This document shows, in pieces, positions 22,266-34,328 of a DNA stretch of 64,000 bases. The position numbers and the translations under genes were made by a program. The notes below the pieces were generated by a model. It had not been told where the DNA came from and searched no databases. It saw nothing but the letters and a program-made list of their open reading frames with translations. How positions within the stretch are numbered: position 1 is the first letter of the stretch; every line of letters begins with the position of its first letter. This DNA is from Lonicera japonica (lineage: Eukaryota; Streptophyta; Magnoliopsida; Dipsacales; Caprifoliaceae), in assembly GCA_021464415.1 (NCBI GenBank), contig CM038463.1, forward strand, positions 5,642,001 to 5,706,000. Reading direction: 5' to 3'.

Positions 22266-23714
22266 GGTACAAAAACACTTTTACACCTATAAGATTCTAT
22301 TCTGGAAAGGTGAAAAATTACTTTAATTTTTGCATTTATGCGGAAAAGATACAAAAGTCGTTTTACACCTGGACGAAAAATAGGTTTTCTCATCAAACTT
22401 GGTTTCCTTATTTATTTTGGTTTATATTACCTTGTTAATAGCTTATTTATTTATGTAGGATTGTTTTTCCTTATTCTAAATTGGATGAACTCTATTATAT
22501 CACTATGTATAGATAGAATAATTTAAAAGATTAGGGTGTGGAATATTTTTCTTTCTGTGGGGATTTGTTAGGAGAGTTCATCTTGTTGTGAGAGAGAGAC
22601 TAAAAAGTTGTCGATTTTCTTCTTTTGTGAGAGCTTTGAGTGCAATAATTCCTGTGATATATTTTGTAATCGTTTTTAAAGAATTAGTGAAATATTTGTT
22701 TGTCGAATATTGTGTGTTCCATCATCCATGTTCTTACTTTTTTCTCATCATATTATCTCTAGTTATTAATATACACTATTTGAATTAAGATTTATGGTGT
22801 GATTAATTACTAATAATCACAACAGCAATTGCCATAAACCATTATGAAAACTCCAATTGTAAAAACAAATTACGAAAACATTACGATATCCTTTTTTCTC
22901 CTGCTCATTTTCTCAATTTCCATTGCTACTGGTTCACTAAGCCTAATCAAAGCTCTTTTTGCTTGAGGATTAATATATGAGCTTTAGTTTGAGTTCTTTG
23001 TCGTAGAATGTTACATTTGGTCCTTTAACTTTTTTTTTGTTTACATCATTGTTGTGTTGATTAATCTGATTATGTGATTTCATGAAATGCTTTGGAGTTT
23101 TTAGGTGCATTTTTATCATGTAGATATTGTTTATATGTCTAGCAATTCACTATTTGGTCAGATGCGCTTTATATACTTAATCCGTCGCAATCTCACTCCA
23201 TTGTCGACTTCATCTCAATTTGTTGTGATAAGAATATCAACCTCCATTGCGTGCAAGGAATAATTTATTTGTTTCACATAATCTTTTCAATTAAAGTATG
23301 TGTGATGCTTAAGCCTTGCATTTAATGAGATTAATTTGATGATTTACAAAGAATAACATATGATTAATTGAAAGAGTGAATAAGAGATAATAAATGTAGC
23401 TTGGGGAGGAGGAAGAAGTTAGAAAAAGGAAAAGGAATTTTTATATAATATTTCATAACAGAATTACATCACTTTTTCCATTTAAATACATAAAAAAGAT
23501 GACAGCTAGACCAATAACAAATTTTACAAAATTAAAAATAAAGAAAATGAAATAAACATATTAATTGACTGGCTCGCTAAAAAAACAAAAAGACTCGATA
23601 ATCCAAACTACATCGTACCAGTATAACCATTAAGCAAAAAAGTTGAGCTATTAAATTAAATTTAACCCAAAGTTTAAACCAAATTTACCTCTCAATTATT
23701 AACAACCCTAATCA
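22266..23714. other. Intergenic, nothing recognised
   Basis: AT-rich DNA. Short ORFs in it are hydrophobic low-complexity translations with no recognisable domain. Confidence 0.5.
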
Positions 23715-25535
23715 CCAGTTCATCACATTACCCTTCGTTCGAGCAATATTTTTCCTTAAGGAATGATATAAGGAAATTGGTTGAACAATGGTTCATAATC
23801 CTCCCAAGTAGCTTATTATGGAGTCATATTAACTCATTGAACATTTGCTTCATGAGCTACTATGTTTTCCTTTTTACTATACGCCTCAATAATGGCAATT
23901 GGCTTCACCAAGAATCGGCCATTGGCGTTAACTAGAGGTAAAGTAGTACTAGCAACCACCTAGTTGCCTAACTTATTTTTAAGCATCGACATATGAAACA
24001 CTAGATGGATGGAAAATACGGTGTTAATTGCAAACGATAAATAGATTTCCCAATCTCTCAGTGATAAGATAAGGCCCCTAAAAACAAGGGGCTACCTTAT
24101 AGTCTCTGTGCAAAAACAATGTAGTTTGTCTATACGGTTGACGTCGTAAAAACACTTATTTACCAACTTCAAAAATTCTCTCAATTATATGTCACATAAA
24201 ACTTCATACAATGTTGAGCTTTGTTCAACCTATTACGAATGGTTTGTAAGGCTATCTTTCTGTCATATAAAAATTGTTAAACATCCAGTTCATTAGTGCT
24301 GCTAAACTAGGGAATAGCCAAATAGGGAGGGGGAAACCATAGAGGGCCTCAAATGGTGTTTATATCTAATGTCATATAGTAGATGGTATTGTACTACCAT
24401 TATGCTATTAGAAGCCATTTAGCCCAATGTTTGGGCTTGTCACTGGTCATACAATTTAGATATGTTTTGAGGCATTGGTTCACATGTTCAGTTTGGCCAT
24501 CAGACTATGGATGATAGCCAGTGGAGTGGCTCAACTTAATGCCCAACAGTTTGAACAACTATGTCCAAAATTGGCTCAAGAAAAGTGAGTTTCTATCACT
24601 CACTATATTTTTCTCGTAAGCCATGTAGCTTGTGGACATTGTCAAAGTAAATAGTAGCAATTTCTTTAGTTGAGCATACTTAAAAAATCTATCAATTACC
24701 ATAAGAACGGAATTATTATGGTTTGATGTAAAGAGGCCTTTAATGAAATCCATGGTTATGTTAGGCCAAGGTTTGGTTGGAATTTGCAATGGATGTAATA
24801 AACATGGGAATGTAACATGCTCGTTTTTTCTTTTTTAACATACAAGACACTCTCTCATAGCTTTGATGATATATGTGGCCATGTTAGGCTAGTAAAATAA
24901 ATGCTCCATCCGCTTTTTGACCATAATGGTTCCTACTGCTAGAATTATAGAGCTATTGTATAATCTTTTCTCGTAGATCACCTAAGGAACCAATGTATAA
25001 TTTGCCACAGTATCTTAATGTATCAATACTGTAATTGTATCTTTAAACATAATCTGAATTAGCCACTATTTTAGCTATCAACATTTGTGCCAATGCATCA
25101 TTTTGCCAACTATTGTTAATTTCAGTCAAACAAGAATAGTGTAATGATGTTAATGCTGACTGTTGTGATGGTGAAATTCTTCTTTTTAAGACAGTGCATT
25201 TGTTACTTTATTCTCCACCCCTTTCTTGAAAACAATTGAATATTCCATACCTAGTAGCTTAGTTAGCCATTTTTGTTGCAACATGGAAGTGACTCTTTGC
25301 TCCAATAAATACTTTTAAGTTTTAGTGATACGTCTTGATGATGAAATGATGACCAAATAAGTAGGTTCTCCACTTGTAAACTGCATAAATTAATGCTCAC
25401 AACTCTCTTTCATATGTGGATAACCCATTCTTTCTTTGAGGAATGGTTTTGCTTAGAAAAGTAATAGGTCAACCTTCTTGCATGAGCACTACACTAATCC
25501 ATTTAAGTGATGCATCTGTCGAAAATACCAAAGGC
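23715..25535 (-). pseudogene. Ty3/Gypsy pol fragment: RNase H to integrase C-terminus
   Basis: On the minus strand from about 25535: RNase H (KPLVFSTDASLKW, FLSKTIPQRKNGLSTYEREL), a decayed zinc-binding region, integrase (KPWPNITMDFIKGL, VMVIDRFFKYAQL, IVSDRNSLFLSQFW) and a C-terminal chromodomain-like segment near 23730-23850. Many stops and shifts interrupt it. It directly abuts the RNase H end of Copia element 2. No LTRs of its own were found. Confidence 0.82.
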
Positions 25536-25540
25536 TTTAA

Positions 25541-25855
25541 GTGAATATATCTGCAAATTGTGATTCAGTGCCAATGAATTCAATATCAACATCACCTTTT
25601 TGCACATGATCATGAATAAAATAATATCTTTTCTCAAAGTGCTTAATTCATGAGTGTTGTATAGGGTTCTTGGTCAAGCTAATAGCACTTATGTTGTCAC
25701 ATTTTATGGGAATGTGGCTAAGACTAATTCCAAAGTCTTCTAGTTGTTGTTTAATGTACAAGGTTTGTGCACAACAACTTTTGGCCGCCACATATTTGGT
25801 TTCAGCCGTTAAAAGGGCCACCGAGTTTTGTTTCTTGCTTGACCAAGATACTAGT
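25541..25855 (-). pseudogene. Copia 2 RNase H C-terminal part
   Basis: It contains SWSSKKQNSVALLTAETKYV, KCDNISAISLTKNPIQHS and, in a shifted frame, the HDHVQKGDVDIEFIG..ADIFT end. Integration of the next LTR at CTAGT separates it from the reverse transcriptase. Confidence 0.85.
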
Positions 25856-26386
25856 TGTGAACACCTCATTTTGCGACCCCCGCAAGAATGCTAATTTTTA
25901 AAAAAATAAACATGCATGCACTCACAAGCATTCCTAGATGCACATGTAGTTTGTTCATGTGATACAGGTCAAAGAAGAAAGCCAAAAGGACCCCGGATGA
26001 GGAGCTACAGAATTATCGAAAATTGCCGGAATTGAAAACCGTCAAAACTCCTGGAAACTTGTGAAAGGAGAGTCACGTACTTTGGATCATCCTCAAACTT
26101 TGAGAGTTGTTGGAAATTATCAAAAGGAGTAACATACTCGAAAATCAGCTAAATCCGACGGTCGGATCTCCGAAAATTCAAAAAATTGCGAGTTTATTTC
26201 GGGTGGTCAAATGGAGGTCTTCTCGAAGTTAAAATGGTTTGAAGTTTGGTAAGTGGATAGGCCTTATTGTGGGGAAGAGCATATTAAAATTTCATCTTTG
26301 TCGGACATGGGGTCCTCAAGAATCAATTTGTCTACCGAGCAATTCCAGTTGAAATGTCCTTCGTAGCAAATTAAAATAAATAGTGG

Positions 26387-26890
26387 CCTTCCCAAATTCT
26401 GATCGGCCTCAAATTTGGACACGAGCTAGAAAAAATTTGGAGGGAAAACATGTCAAAAATTCAGAATTATCTAACGGTTCGAAGTTTAATTCTCGAGATA
26501 GTTGTACGCAAGTACGTTTCCTACGCAGAAACAAACTCTTTGTACCAAGCCAAGGAGACCGAATCCTTCCCGAACTCCGATCGTCTCCAAATTTTTACAG
26601 GGTGTAAAAGACTTATATTGGCAATACATATCCAAAATTCAGCCTGATCCAACGGTTGAAACCTGACTTGTCGTGCAAACAAGGGACCTTGTCTACAACA
26701 AGTACTTTTCCTACGCGGACACAAACTCTTCGTACCAATCAGAACGAAAGGGAACCTTCCCGAACTCCGATCGACCTGAAATTTTTACACAATCTAGAAG
26801 AGTTCTATTCCCAACACATATCCAAAAATCAGGATGATCCAACGGTGGTAAGGCTTCGCGATAATTTCCAAGAGTCCTAGTTGCAATCTC
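26387..26890. repeat. Three ~180-190-bp tandem repeats upstream of LTR TATA
   Basis: Units starting CCTTCCCGAACTCCGATCG (or a variant) begin at 26387, 26565 and 26755. Each contains an ACAAACTCTT..GTACCAA block or an AATTCAG..GATCCAACGG block. The TATA box follows the third unit. Confidence 0.85.
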
Positions 26891-26920
26891 TTTTCTTGCT
26901 CTCCAAGTATTTTCTTCAAC

Positions 26921-26930
26921 TATAAATAGA
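26921..26930 (+). promoter_or_regulatory. TATA box of the 2.05-kb solo LTR
   Basis: TATAAATAGA lies about mid-LTR, just after the repeat units. Confidence 0.6.
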
Positions 26931-27912
26931 CCCCCCTCCATTCATTATTTTCATCAACAATCAAGGGAATTTCGTGGTACACACCAAGAGATCCTTATTC
27001 TCTCCTTCCAAGAAGGTTCAGGTATAATTTTCTCTCTCTTCTTTTATTTATTCGTCAGTTTTATAATTCATACTCTTGTTTGCATAATTTTTATTACTTA
27101 ATAGCTTTTCAAAACCTTTTTTTTCAAATTGTTTTCAAAACTAAAGGCGTATAATAAACCATAATCCAATTCCAAAATAGTGTTATTATTTTTTTACTTT
27201 TTCAAAAGTCCGGATTAGCGGTATCGTTATACGAATGAATCGATAATCGCTACATATCCAATCTAACTCATAGATTGCGGTGTGTATGTGATAAATACTC
27301 GATTATGAAAGCATTTTTGCCATCTATACCGGTTTAATCAATAGACTTTGGTATACGATCGGTCAACTCGCCTCATATAATATCGAATATAAGATTCCAC
27401 ATTGAATCAGTTTTCGAAAAGCCCAATACTTTACAAAATCACTTGTTTCATTGCATCTATTATTATCAAACTCTCTTTTTCAAATCACACACACACACTT
27501 ATTTTCAAAATCATGGGTGAATTAGGAAACACATCGTTTTCATCCCAACCCCAAAATCCCGATTTCTAAGGCAAGCAAGAAAAGTTATAAAGTAATAGCA
27601 ATAGCATGCAAGAGCTGAATTATAACACACGCGTATCCTACTCAAGAGACCGAAAGGGCGAATTGGGTGCCTAACACCTTCCCGATTCGTAACTTAATCC
27701 CCGAACCTTCGAATCAACTGGTTTCGCATATATTGTGTATAAGAGGATATTTAGTCCATAAATACGTCTCTTTTACACAAACCTTTTTTGTTTGTTTAGT
27801 AAAACAAACTGGCGACTCTTATTCTTTTCAAAACCTGATTTCCAAATCAACAAACGGAATCGCCGCCCACGAGGACCCCCCGGGCGTCGAGAACGCGGGT
27901 TCTCACACTAGT

Positions 27913-29614
27913 GCGTGTCCTAAACAATGACAAGTGCCACTAGTACTTTTTCTATCGATTTTGCAACCAGCAAAATCTGCATCAGAATAACTAATCAAGT
28001 CAAAGGAGTTCTTTCTTGGGTACCACAAACTTAATGAACTAGTACCGAAAAGATAACGGAATATCCGTTTTACGGTAAGCAAGTGTGACTATTTAGGATC
28101 CGCTTGAAATCGTGCATAAAGACATACACTAAACATAATATCCGGCCTAGAGGTCGTTAAGGATAATAAGCTACCGATCATACCTCGATATATTTTGATA
28201 TCTACACTTTTACCAATCTCGTTTTTGTCGAGCTTCAAGGTTGAACTCATGGGAGTGCTCATGGATTTTGCGCCTTCCATGTCGACCTTCTTCAAGAGTT
28301 CCTTTACTTACTTCTCTTGATTAATGAAAATGCCTTCTTTGCATTGTTTCACTTGCAATCCAAGAAAGTAATTCATTTCTCCCATCATGCTCATTTCGAA
28401 TTTCTTTTGCATATATGTGAAAAAAATCCTTACAAAGATTCTCGTTGGTAGAACCAAAAATAATATCATCAACATAGATTTGTACAAGTAGCATGTCATT
28501 ATCATGATTTTTAATAAATAAGGTAGTATCAATTTTTCCTCTAATAAAACCATTGTTAATCAAAAATGAACTTAATCTATCATACCATGCTCTAGGTTCT
28601 TGTTTTAAACCATATAAAGCTTTAGACAATTTAAACAAATAATCCGAATAAACATGATTTTCAAAATCGGGAGGTTGTTTTACATAAACTTCCTCTTCAA
28701 TAAAACCATTTAAGAAAGCACTTTTTACATCAATTTGATATAACTTAAAATTTTTAAAGCATGAATAAGCAAGTAGCATGCGAATAACTTTTAAATGAGC
28801 CATGGGTGCATATGTTTCTTCATAATTAATGCCCATCTTCTTGATTGTATCCTTGGACAACAAGTTTAGCTTTATTTCTAACAATTACACTACTTTCATC
28901 CTTTTTGTTACGAAATACCCATTTAGTACCTATAATGGTGTGATCATTAGGTTTGGGAACAAGTGTCCATACTTTGTTTCTCTCAAATTCATTGAGCTCT
29001 TCTTGCATAGCCATCATCCAAAATTCATCTTGTTCGGCTTCATTCATGTTTTTGGGCTCATATTGAGAAACAAATGCCACATTATTGCATACATTTTTTA
29101 AAGATGATCTAGTCATAACCCTACTAGATGGCTTTCCAAGAATTTGATCAATAGGCTGGTTGGACACAAATTTTCAACTCCTAGGCAAATCATTCGAGTT
29201 TTGCTTGGTTGTGTTTTCTAACTCCTTAGGAGGAGCTTGAGCACTCGAAGTTTCTTCCTTAGATGTATCGTTAATTTGAATATCCAAAACTTTTTGGATA
29301 ATTTCAACATCGTTATCGGAATGTATCTATGGGTGAGAAAGGATTTGACTCATCAAACACAACATGCATAGACTCTTGAACTACTAAACTTTTCTTGTTA
29401 TAAACTCTATATGCTTTACTATTAGTGGCATACCCAAGAAAAATTCTTTTATCGGATTTAGCATCAAATTTTTTTAAATGATCACGATCATTTAACATAA
29501 AACATTTACAACCAAAAACTTTACAATATGCAATATTTGGTTTCTTGTCATTCCATAACTCATAGGATGTTTTATCTAACTTTTTACGAATGATAGTATG
29601 ATTAATCACATAAT
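27913..29614 (-). pseudogene. Copia 2 reverse transcriptase and integrase C-terminus
   Basis: Downwards from 29614: the integrase C-terminal region (KLDKTSYELWNDKKPNIAYC, VFGCKCFMLN, IFLGYATNSKAYRVYN), the linker, then reverse transcriptase (WTLVPKPNDHTIIGTKWVFR, YQIDVKSAFLNGFIEEEVYV, LYGLKQEPRAWYD, catalytic IYVDDIIFGS) and the start of RNase H (GMIGSLLSLTTSRPDIMFSV). Frames change several times and stops are present, so it is inactive. Confidence 0.9.
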
Positions 29615-30130
29615 TGATGTGCCATGAAATTGGTACATTATAACCCACTAATTTATACTTTGGAGAGCATATATTTTTATATTTGTTGTATTTTTAGTGT
29701 TTTTCAGGTGTTTATAATTAAGTTGGAAGATTACAAAGCAAAAAGAGATTGGCTGCGCACATTACTTGTATTCAAGAACTTTTTGGCATTAATCCATACA
29801 GAATTTAAAGAAAACTCCAGAGATAAAAGTTTGAGATCTTTGAGTTAGCTACGCGTGGGCGAAAACCTTGCATCAATCGGAGTTCGGAGAAGAACGTTAT
29901 GGCTAAAATAAGATCAGTGCGCTAAAAAATTGATTATAGCGGGAATGTGTTAATTTAATAAATATGTGATTTTTTTGGCCCATCTCATCTCAGAACTTCC
30001 AGCCCACAAGCCCAGAAGCCTTACCATGAAACCCAAGCCCACAACTCAACAAAACCCTAATGTCACGACCCTCTCAATTTTGTCCAAGAAAATCAAAAAA
30101 TTCCGGAAGGTTATGGAGGCTTACAAAATT

Positions 30131-30291
30131 TTCTAGAACCTTATGGAATTATGGAGAAGAGCCTCCAACCTTCTAGAGTATTCTAGAAGGACCTAGATGT
30201 AGAACTTTCTAGAATAGCCTAGTTGTAAATAATCTTGGTAGATTATTCTAGAGTATTCTAGTTAGAGATATTTGTATAGAAAGTTCTGGAA
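30131..30291. promoter_or_regulatory. Cluster of heat shock elements (GAAnnTTCnnGAA)
   Basis: There are two perfect three-unit heat shock elements: GAACTTTCTAGAA (30202-30214) and GAAAGTTCTGGAA (30279-30291). A four-unit element with one mismatch, TTCTAGAGTATTCTAGAA, lies at 30171-30188, a two-unit TTCTAGAA at 30131-30138, and a partial set near 30246. The last ends 60 bp before the TATA box, where functional heat shock elements usually lie. Binding by HSF is inference. Confidence 0.7.
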
Positions 30292-30350
30292 TGTAAATCT
30301 AGACCATTGGATTGGTTTGATCTCGACCGTCCATTAGGGAAGGCCTCCCA

Positions 30351-30360
30351 TATAAATAGG
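30351..30360 (+). promoter_or_regulatory. TATA box of the small LTR
   Basis: TATAAATAGG, preceded by the heat-shock-type motifs. Confidence 0.65.
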
Positions 30361-31581
30361 TGGAGGGTTTATTTGTGTTGGATATATAGAGAGTGAGTTG
30401 TATTTTAAGCTTTGTAAGAGTTCTTGAGTAATATAAAGCTTCTTTTATAAACTCTTGTGTTCTCTTTTGCTTAAGTTTCATTCGGTGTGTTCGTTATTTT
30501 TAAGCCATTGTAGGAAGGCTGACTTAGTGTAAATTCGTGAGGATGGAAGTTTGAAAGCACTAAGTGCCGCACGTGCCTTGAAGAGGTTCAAGCCCGTGAC
30601 ACTAAGCTACCAATCAATTATAAATACAAGAGCTTGCAGAGAATCAAGAGACACACAAAAGCAGCCGAGTCCTTCCTTCTTTTCTTTTCCTTTCTGTCTT
30701 CAATTTTTGCAGAAGCTTTATTTCTTTATTATTGATCGTATTTGGATGCTTGGATGCTTGTAGACTATTGCAATTAATTCAGAATTATTTTCTTCTTTTT
30801 CAATTTATTTGCGCGTACTCAAGTAAGTATTTAATTTATTTATTTGTGTATTATTTAATTATGTTTTGTGTTTTAATTGCAAGCATGCTAGGCTAGACTA
30901 TTATCTAGGGTAGAGTATGATTATATTTGATTAATTCCCTTGCACATATTCATGCCAATTAATTTTACCCATTTAATGCTTTAATGTTAAAAAATAATTC
31001 TTCCTATTGAATGCCTATTTTAATTGATATAAAAATAAAATTGGATTCTCATTATAATTTGTTGGATTCATTTTATAATTTGTTAAAAGCGGATATAAAT
31101 TGTATTTTGACGGATATAGTGAGTGTTTTGGTTTTATATATATAAGTTTGGCTATGGAAAAATTAATAATTAGACTTTAAAAATTAATTGGGCTTAAATG
31201 ATTTTATTTTTTGCATCTAATAGAGTCGAGAGACCAAATTAATGCGAGACAAATAGTAGAATTTATTAGGCATGAATATTAGGAATATGATATCAAATAT
31301 ATGATTTCTCCATCCTAGTATTTTATAAATTGATTATTTTTCTAATATTTTATTAATTGATTATTTAGTTAGTATTTTATTAATTAAATATTTTATTAGT
31401 GTTTTTAATTGATAATTCACAATCTCCCAATTTTTAAACTAGATTAGGAATTAATCAAAATTAGTAAGTGGTAAAAATATCAAGTCCATTGGGTTCGACC
31501 TCGCACTTGCATAAACTATACTATATACCGATTCGTGCGCTTGCGAGTAAATAAAACAAAATTTTTTGACGCAACAATAAC

Positions 31582-32600
31582 ATGCAGTGTTAATGGCTTC
31601 CGCCCACAAATATTCCGGCAAAGAATGTTCATTTAGCATAGTACTAGACATCTCTTAAAGAGATCTATTTTTTCTCTCAACAACACTATTTTGTTGAGGA
31701 GTTCTAGGAGCAAAAAAATTATGATTAATACCATACTCATCACAAAAGTTCTCAAGATCAACATTATCGAATTCTCTACCTCTATCACTCCTAACATGCA
31801 TAATAGAAACACCTTTTTCATTTTGAAATTTTCTACAAAATTTTGCAAAAACATGTGGAGTTTCACTTTTGTGGGTGAGAAAGAACACCCAAGTGAGTCT
31901 AGTATAATCATTAACAATAAGAAAAGCATACAATTTACCACCTAAACTAGTAACCGAATTAGGACCAAACAAATCAAGATGCAACATATTAAGAGGTCTA
32001 GTTGTAGTAATATCCTTCTTAGACTTAAATGAAGATTTGTGTTGTTTACCAAGTTGACATGCATCACAAATTTTATCTTTAACAAATTTGGTTTTAGGCA
32101 ATCTTTTAACTAATTCCTTCTTAGACAAAATATGAATTAAGTCCATATTAGCATGTCCTAATCTCCTATGCCATAACCAAGATACATTATTAATAGCGGA
32201 TAAACACTTAATATCTTGTTGAGACAAATCATCAAATTAACTCAAGAGTGTATACATTGTTAGTTCTATATGCAATAAGTAAAATGGAATCATCACTAAC
32301 ATTTTTAATAATGCAACGATCGGATTTAAAAATAACTTCATAACCCTTATCACATAATTGACTAATGCTAAGTAAATTATGATTTAAACCATCAACTAAT
32401 AGAACATTATCAACACATGTAGAATGCTTACCAACCTTACCTATACTGATGATTTTGCCTTTGGCGTTGTCCCCGAAAGTCACATTCCCTCCTCGCTTGA
32501 GAATAAGACTTAAGAAGTTGTTCTTGTCTCCCGTCATGTGCTTTGAGCATCCACTATCCAAGAACAACTTGGTTTTGCTACCTTTGGCTTTTAAGCACAC
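31582..32600 (-). pseudogene. Copia 2 protease and integrase
   Basis: The protease core LFLDSGCSKHMTGD (about 32560) is followed by the usual LLSISQLCDKGYEV segment. Integrase has its HHCC zinc finger (WLWHRRLGHANM..CDACQLGK) and core (HLDLFGP, VRSDRGREFDN, ERKNRSL). The order and motifs are clear, but stops separate the parts. Confidence 0.9.
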
Positions 32601-34272
32601 CTACACTATAACCTTAAGTAACTTCTCCTTTGGTACCCAAAATGTGTTGGGTCCCTTTGGGTTAGCAAACATAATGGTTCCTTTTGGAACCCAAGCAAGT
32701 TTCCTCTTAAGAAAACTTTCATTCCTATAGTAACAATGATCCACATAGTGAGTATTTCTACCACGATATGAGCAAAGATGAGTGTGATCATGAGGTGTGT
32801 ATGTTTTGAAAAAGTTTTTGTAGTCCTTTTGATTATCAATTTGGTTATATCCTAAACCGGCTTTGTCGAATACACACCTTTGCATTCCTAATAGTTTGTC
32901 CAAGTTATCACTTCCATTGGTGAACTTGGCTAGACTATTATTTAAATCATCCACTTGGTATTCTAATTTGACATTTTCCAATACAAGTGTGTTTGGAGTT
33001 TATTTCTCCTTTCCTTTCTTCAAAGTTTTGATTTCATTTTTCAAAACCACATTTTCTTTCTCAAAAGTTTCACACTTGCTAGAAATTATCAAATTATCCT
33101 TTTTGAGGCTTGCATACTTTTTAGATAAGTTTTCAAATTTGCTATGCAATTCCTCAAACATTTCATACTATTCATCATAGTCATTCTCATCATGCGCATC
33201 ATTGTTAATAGAGACATTATCATCACTAAAAGAATCATAAATAGAGTCTACCTCATCGTCATTTGCCATAAGGCAAAGGTTTGCCTTCTCCTCGTCGCTA
33301 GAGTCGGCATCGGACTCTAGCGACGAGGAGAAGGCAATTGGTTTTGAAATACTCCGGTTGATAGCAATGGAAACATTTCTTTACTTCTTTATTTTTAACT
33401 CTTGGTTGAATTGATCGATCATTATTCCTTCTTGATGACGAATCAAAGTTGTTTCATGTTCCTTGAAATTTCTTCTTCTTAGCTAGAAACTTTATGAATT
33501 TTCTAGAAAGAAGAGCCATATCCTTATCTCTTCCCATCAACTCCTCATCATCCTTTAATTGAGTTGCTTTGAGAGCTAGTGACTTTTTGGCTTTCAAATC
33601 ACTTTCTTCTTCTCTCTCCAATTCCTTCCCATGGGGTTTAAGTGAACCCAAGAGTTCGTCCATGCTTAGCATCTTGAGGTTCTTGGCTTCTTGAATAGCC
33701 ATCACTTTGGGTCTCTACTTCTTGGGAAGAGTTTTAAGAATTTTTTGAATCACGTCCTCATTTGAATATACCTTTTCAAGAAGATCTAAAGCATTAGTGA
33801 TAGTCGAGAACCTACTATACATAGAAGCAAGTGATTCATTTGGCTCCATTTTAAAAAGTTCATAATCATGAACGGGCATGTCAAAATTGTCATCTTTAAC
33901 TTGTGAGGTTCCCTCATGAGAAACTTATAATTTGTTCCAAATTTCTTTGGCGGTTTTACAATTAGAAATTTTGTTATATTCGTCCATAGTTAATGCACAA
34001 TGTAGAGAATTCAAGGCTTTAGCATTAAATTGGATTTTCTTAATATCATGCTCATCATATTCGAAAATAGATTTAGGAGTAACATTACCCCTTTCATCGA
34101 TTTTGGTAATCTCATATGGTCCAATGAGTGTAACCCTCAATTTTTCAAAATCATTAGCTTGAAGAAAAGTACACATGCGATTTTTTCAATAACTATAATT
34201 TTTGCCATCAAATAAAGGTGGCCTAGTGGTGGAAGAACCTTCGTTAAGTCTGGTTTCTTGATAGATAGACAT
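32601..34272 (-). pseudogene. Copia 2 gag
   Basis: Gag begins at 34272 (MSIYQETRLNEGSS) with the LFDGKNYSY motif. The Trp codon that normally follows is TGA (about 34185), so the protein is broken early. Later fragments show SKALNSLHCALT-like capsid sequence and the KTAKEIWNKL block. The nucleocapsid zinc knuckle (near 32770) has Arg in place of its second Cys. Coiled-coil-like Lys/Glu-rich stretches lie at 33000-33700. Confidence 0.82.
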
Positions 34273-34314
34273 GATCGTAAAATCTAAGATTATAAAATCA
34301 AAACAAGAGTACAA

Positions 34315-34326
34315 CCTCTGATACCA
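34315..34326 (-). other. Primer-binding site of Copia 2
   Basis: On the minus strand TGGTATCAGAGG starts just inside the 5' LTR end, as in other Met-tRNA-primed Copia elements. Confidence 0.85.
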
Positions 34327-34328
34327 AT

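Larger units (their letters stand above)
25856..27907 (+). mobile_element. Solo LTR (2.05 kb) in Copia 2 RNase H, TSD CTAGT
   Basis: It starts TGTGAACACC and ends TTCTCACA, with direct repeats CTAGT at 25851-25855 and 27908-27912. The coding sequence of Copia 2 resumes on both sides. It shares ordered blocks with the solo LTR at 8567-10372 (CGACCCCCGCAAGAA, GACCGAAAGGGCG, TAACACCTTCCC, CTGGCGACTC). Confidence 0.9.
30061..30601 (+). mobile_element. Small solo LTR or TRIM (541 bp) with heat-shock-like elements
   Basis: It starts TGTCACGACC and ends CCCGTGACA, giving perfect 7-bp inverted ends TGTCACG/CGTGACA. CTAA flanks both sides, a 4-bp duplication. It has a TATA box (30351) and a dense set of TTC/GAA motifs upstream of it. 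No coding region. It interrupts the larger LTR at 29615-31576, which makes a three-level nest within Copia 2. Confidence 0.72.
29615..31576 (+). mobile_element. Solo LTR (1.96 kb, Gypsy-like) inside Copia 2 integrase
   Basis: It starts TGATGTGCC and ends GACGCAACA, and is flanked by ATAAT (29610-29614) and ATAAC (31577-31581), four of five identical. The integrase reading NTACY is cut here and resumes on the other side. The end region (CATTGGGTTCGACCTCG, GTGCGCTTGCGAG) resembles Athila/Tat-type LTR ends in plants, but the family is unproven. It hosts a smaller LTR at 30061-30601. Confidence 0.75.

Noticed and set aside
29615..31576. Calling this interval an intact retrotransposon
   Set aside because: It begins TG, ends CA and has a near target duplication, but holds no coding region, primer-binding site or second LTR, so a solo LTR fits better.
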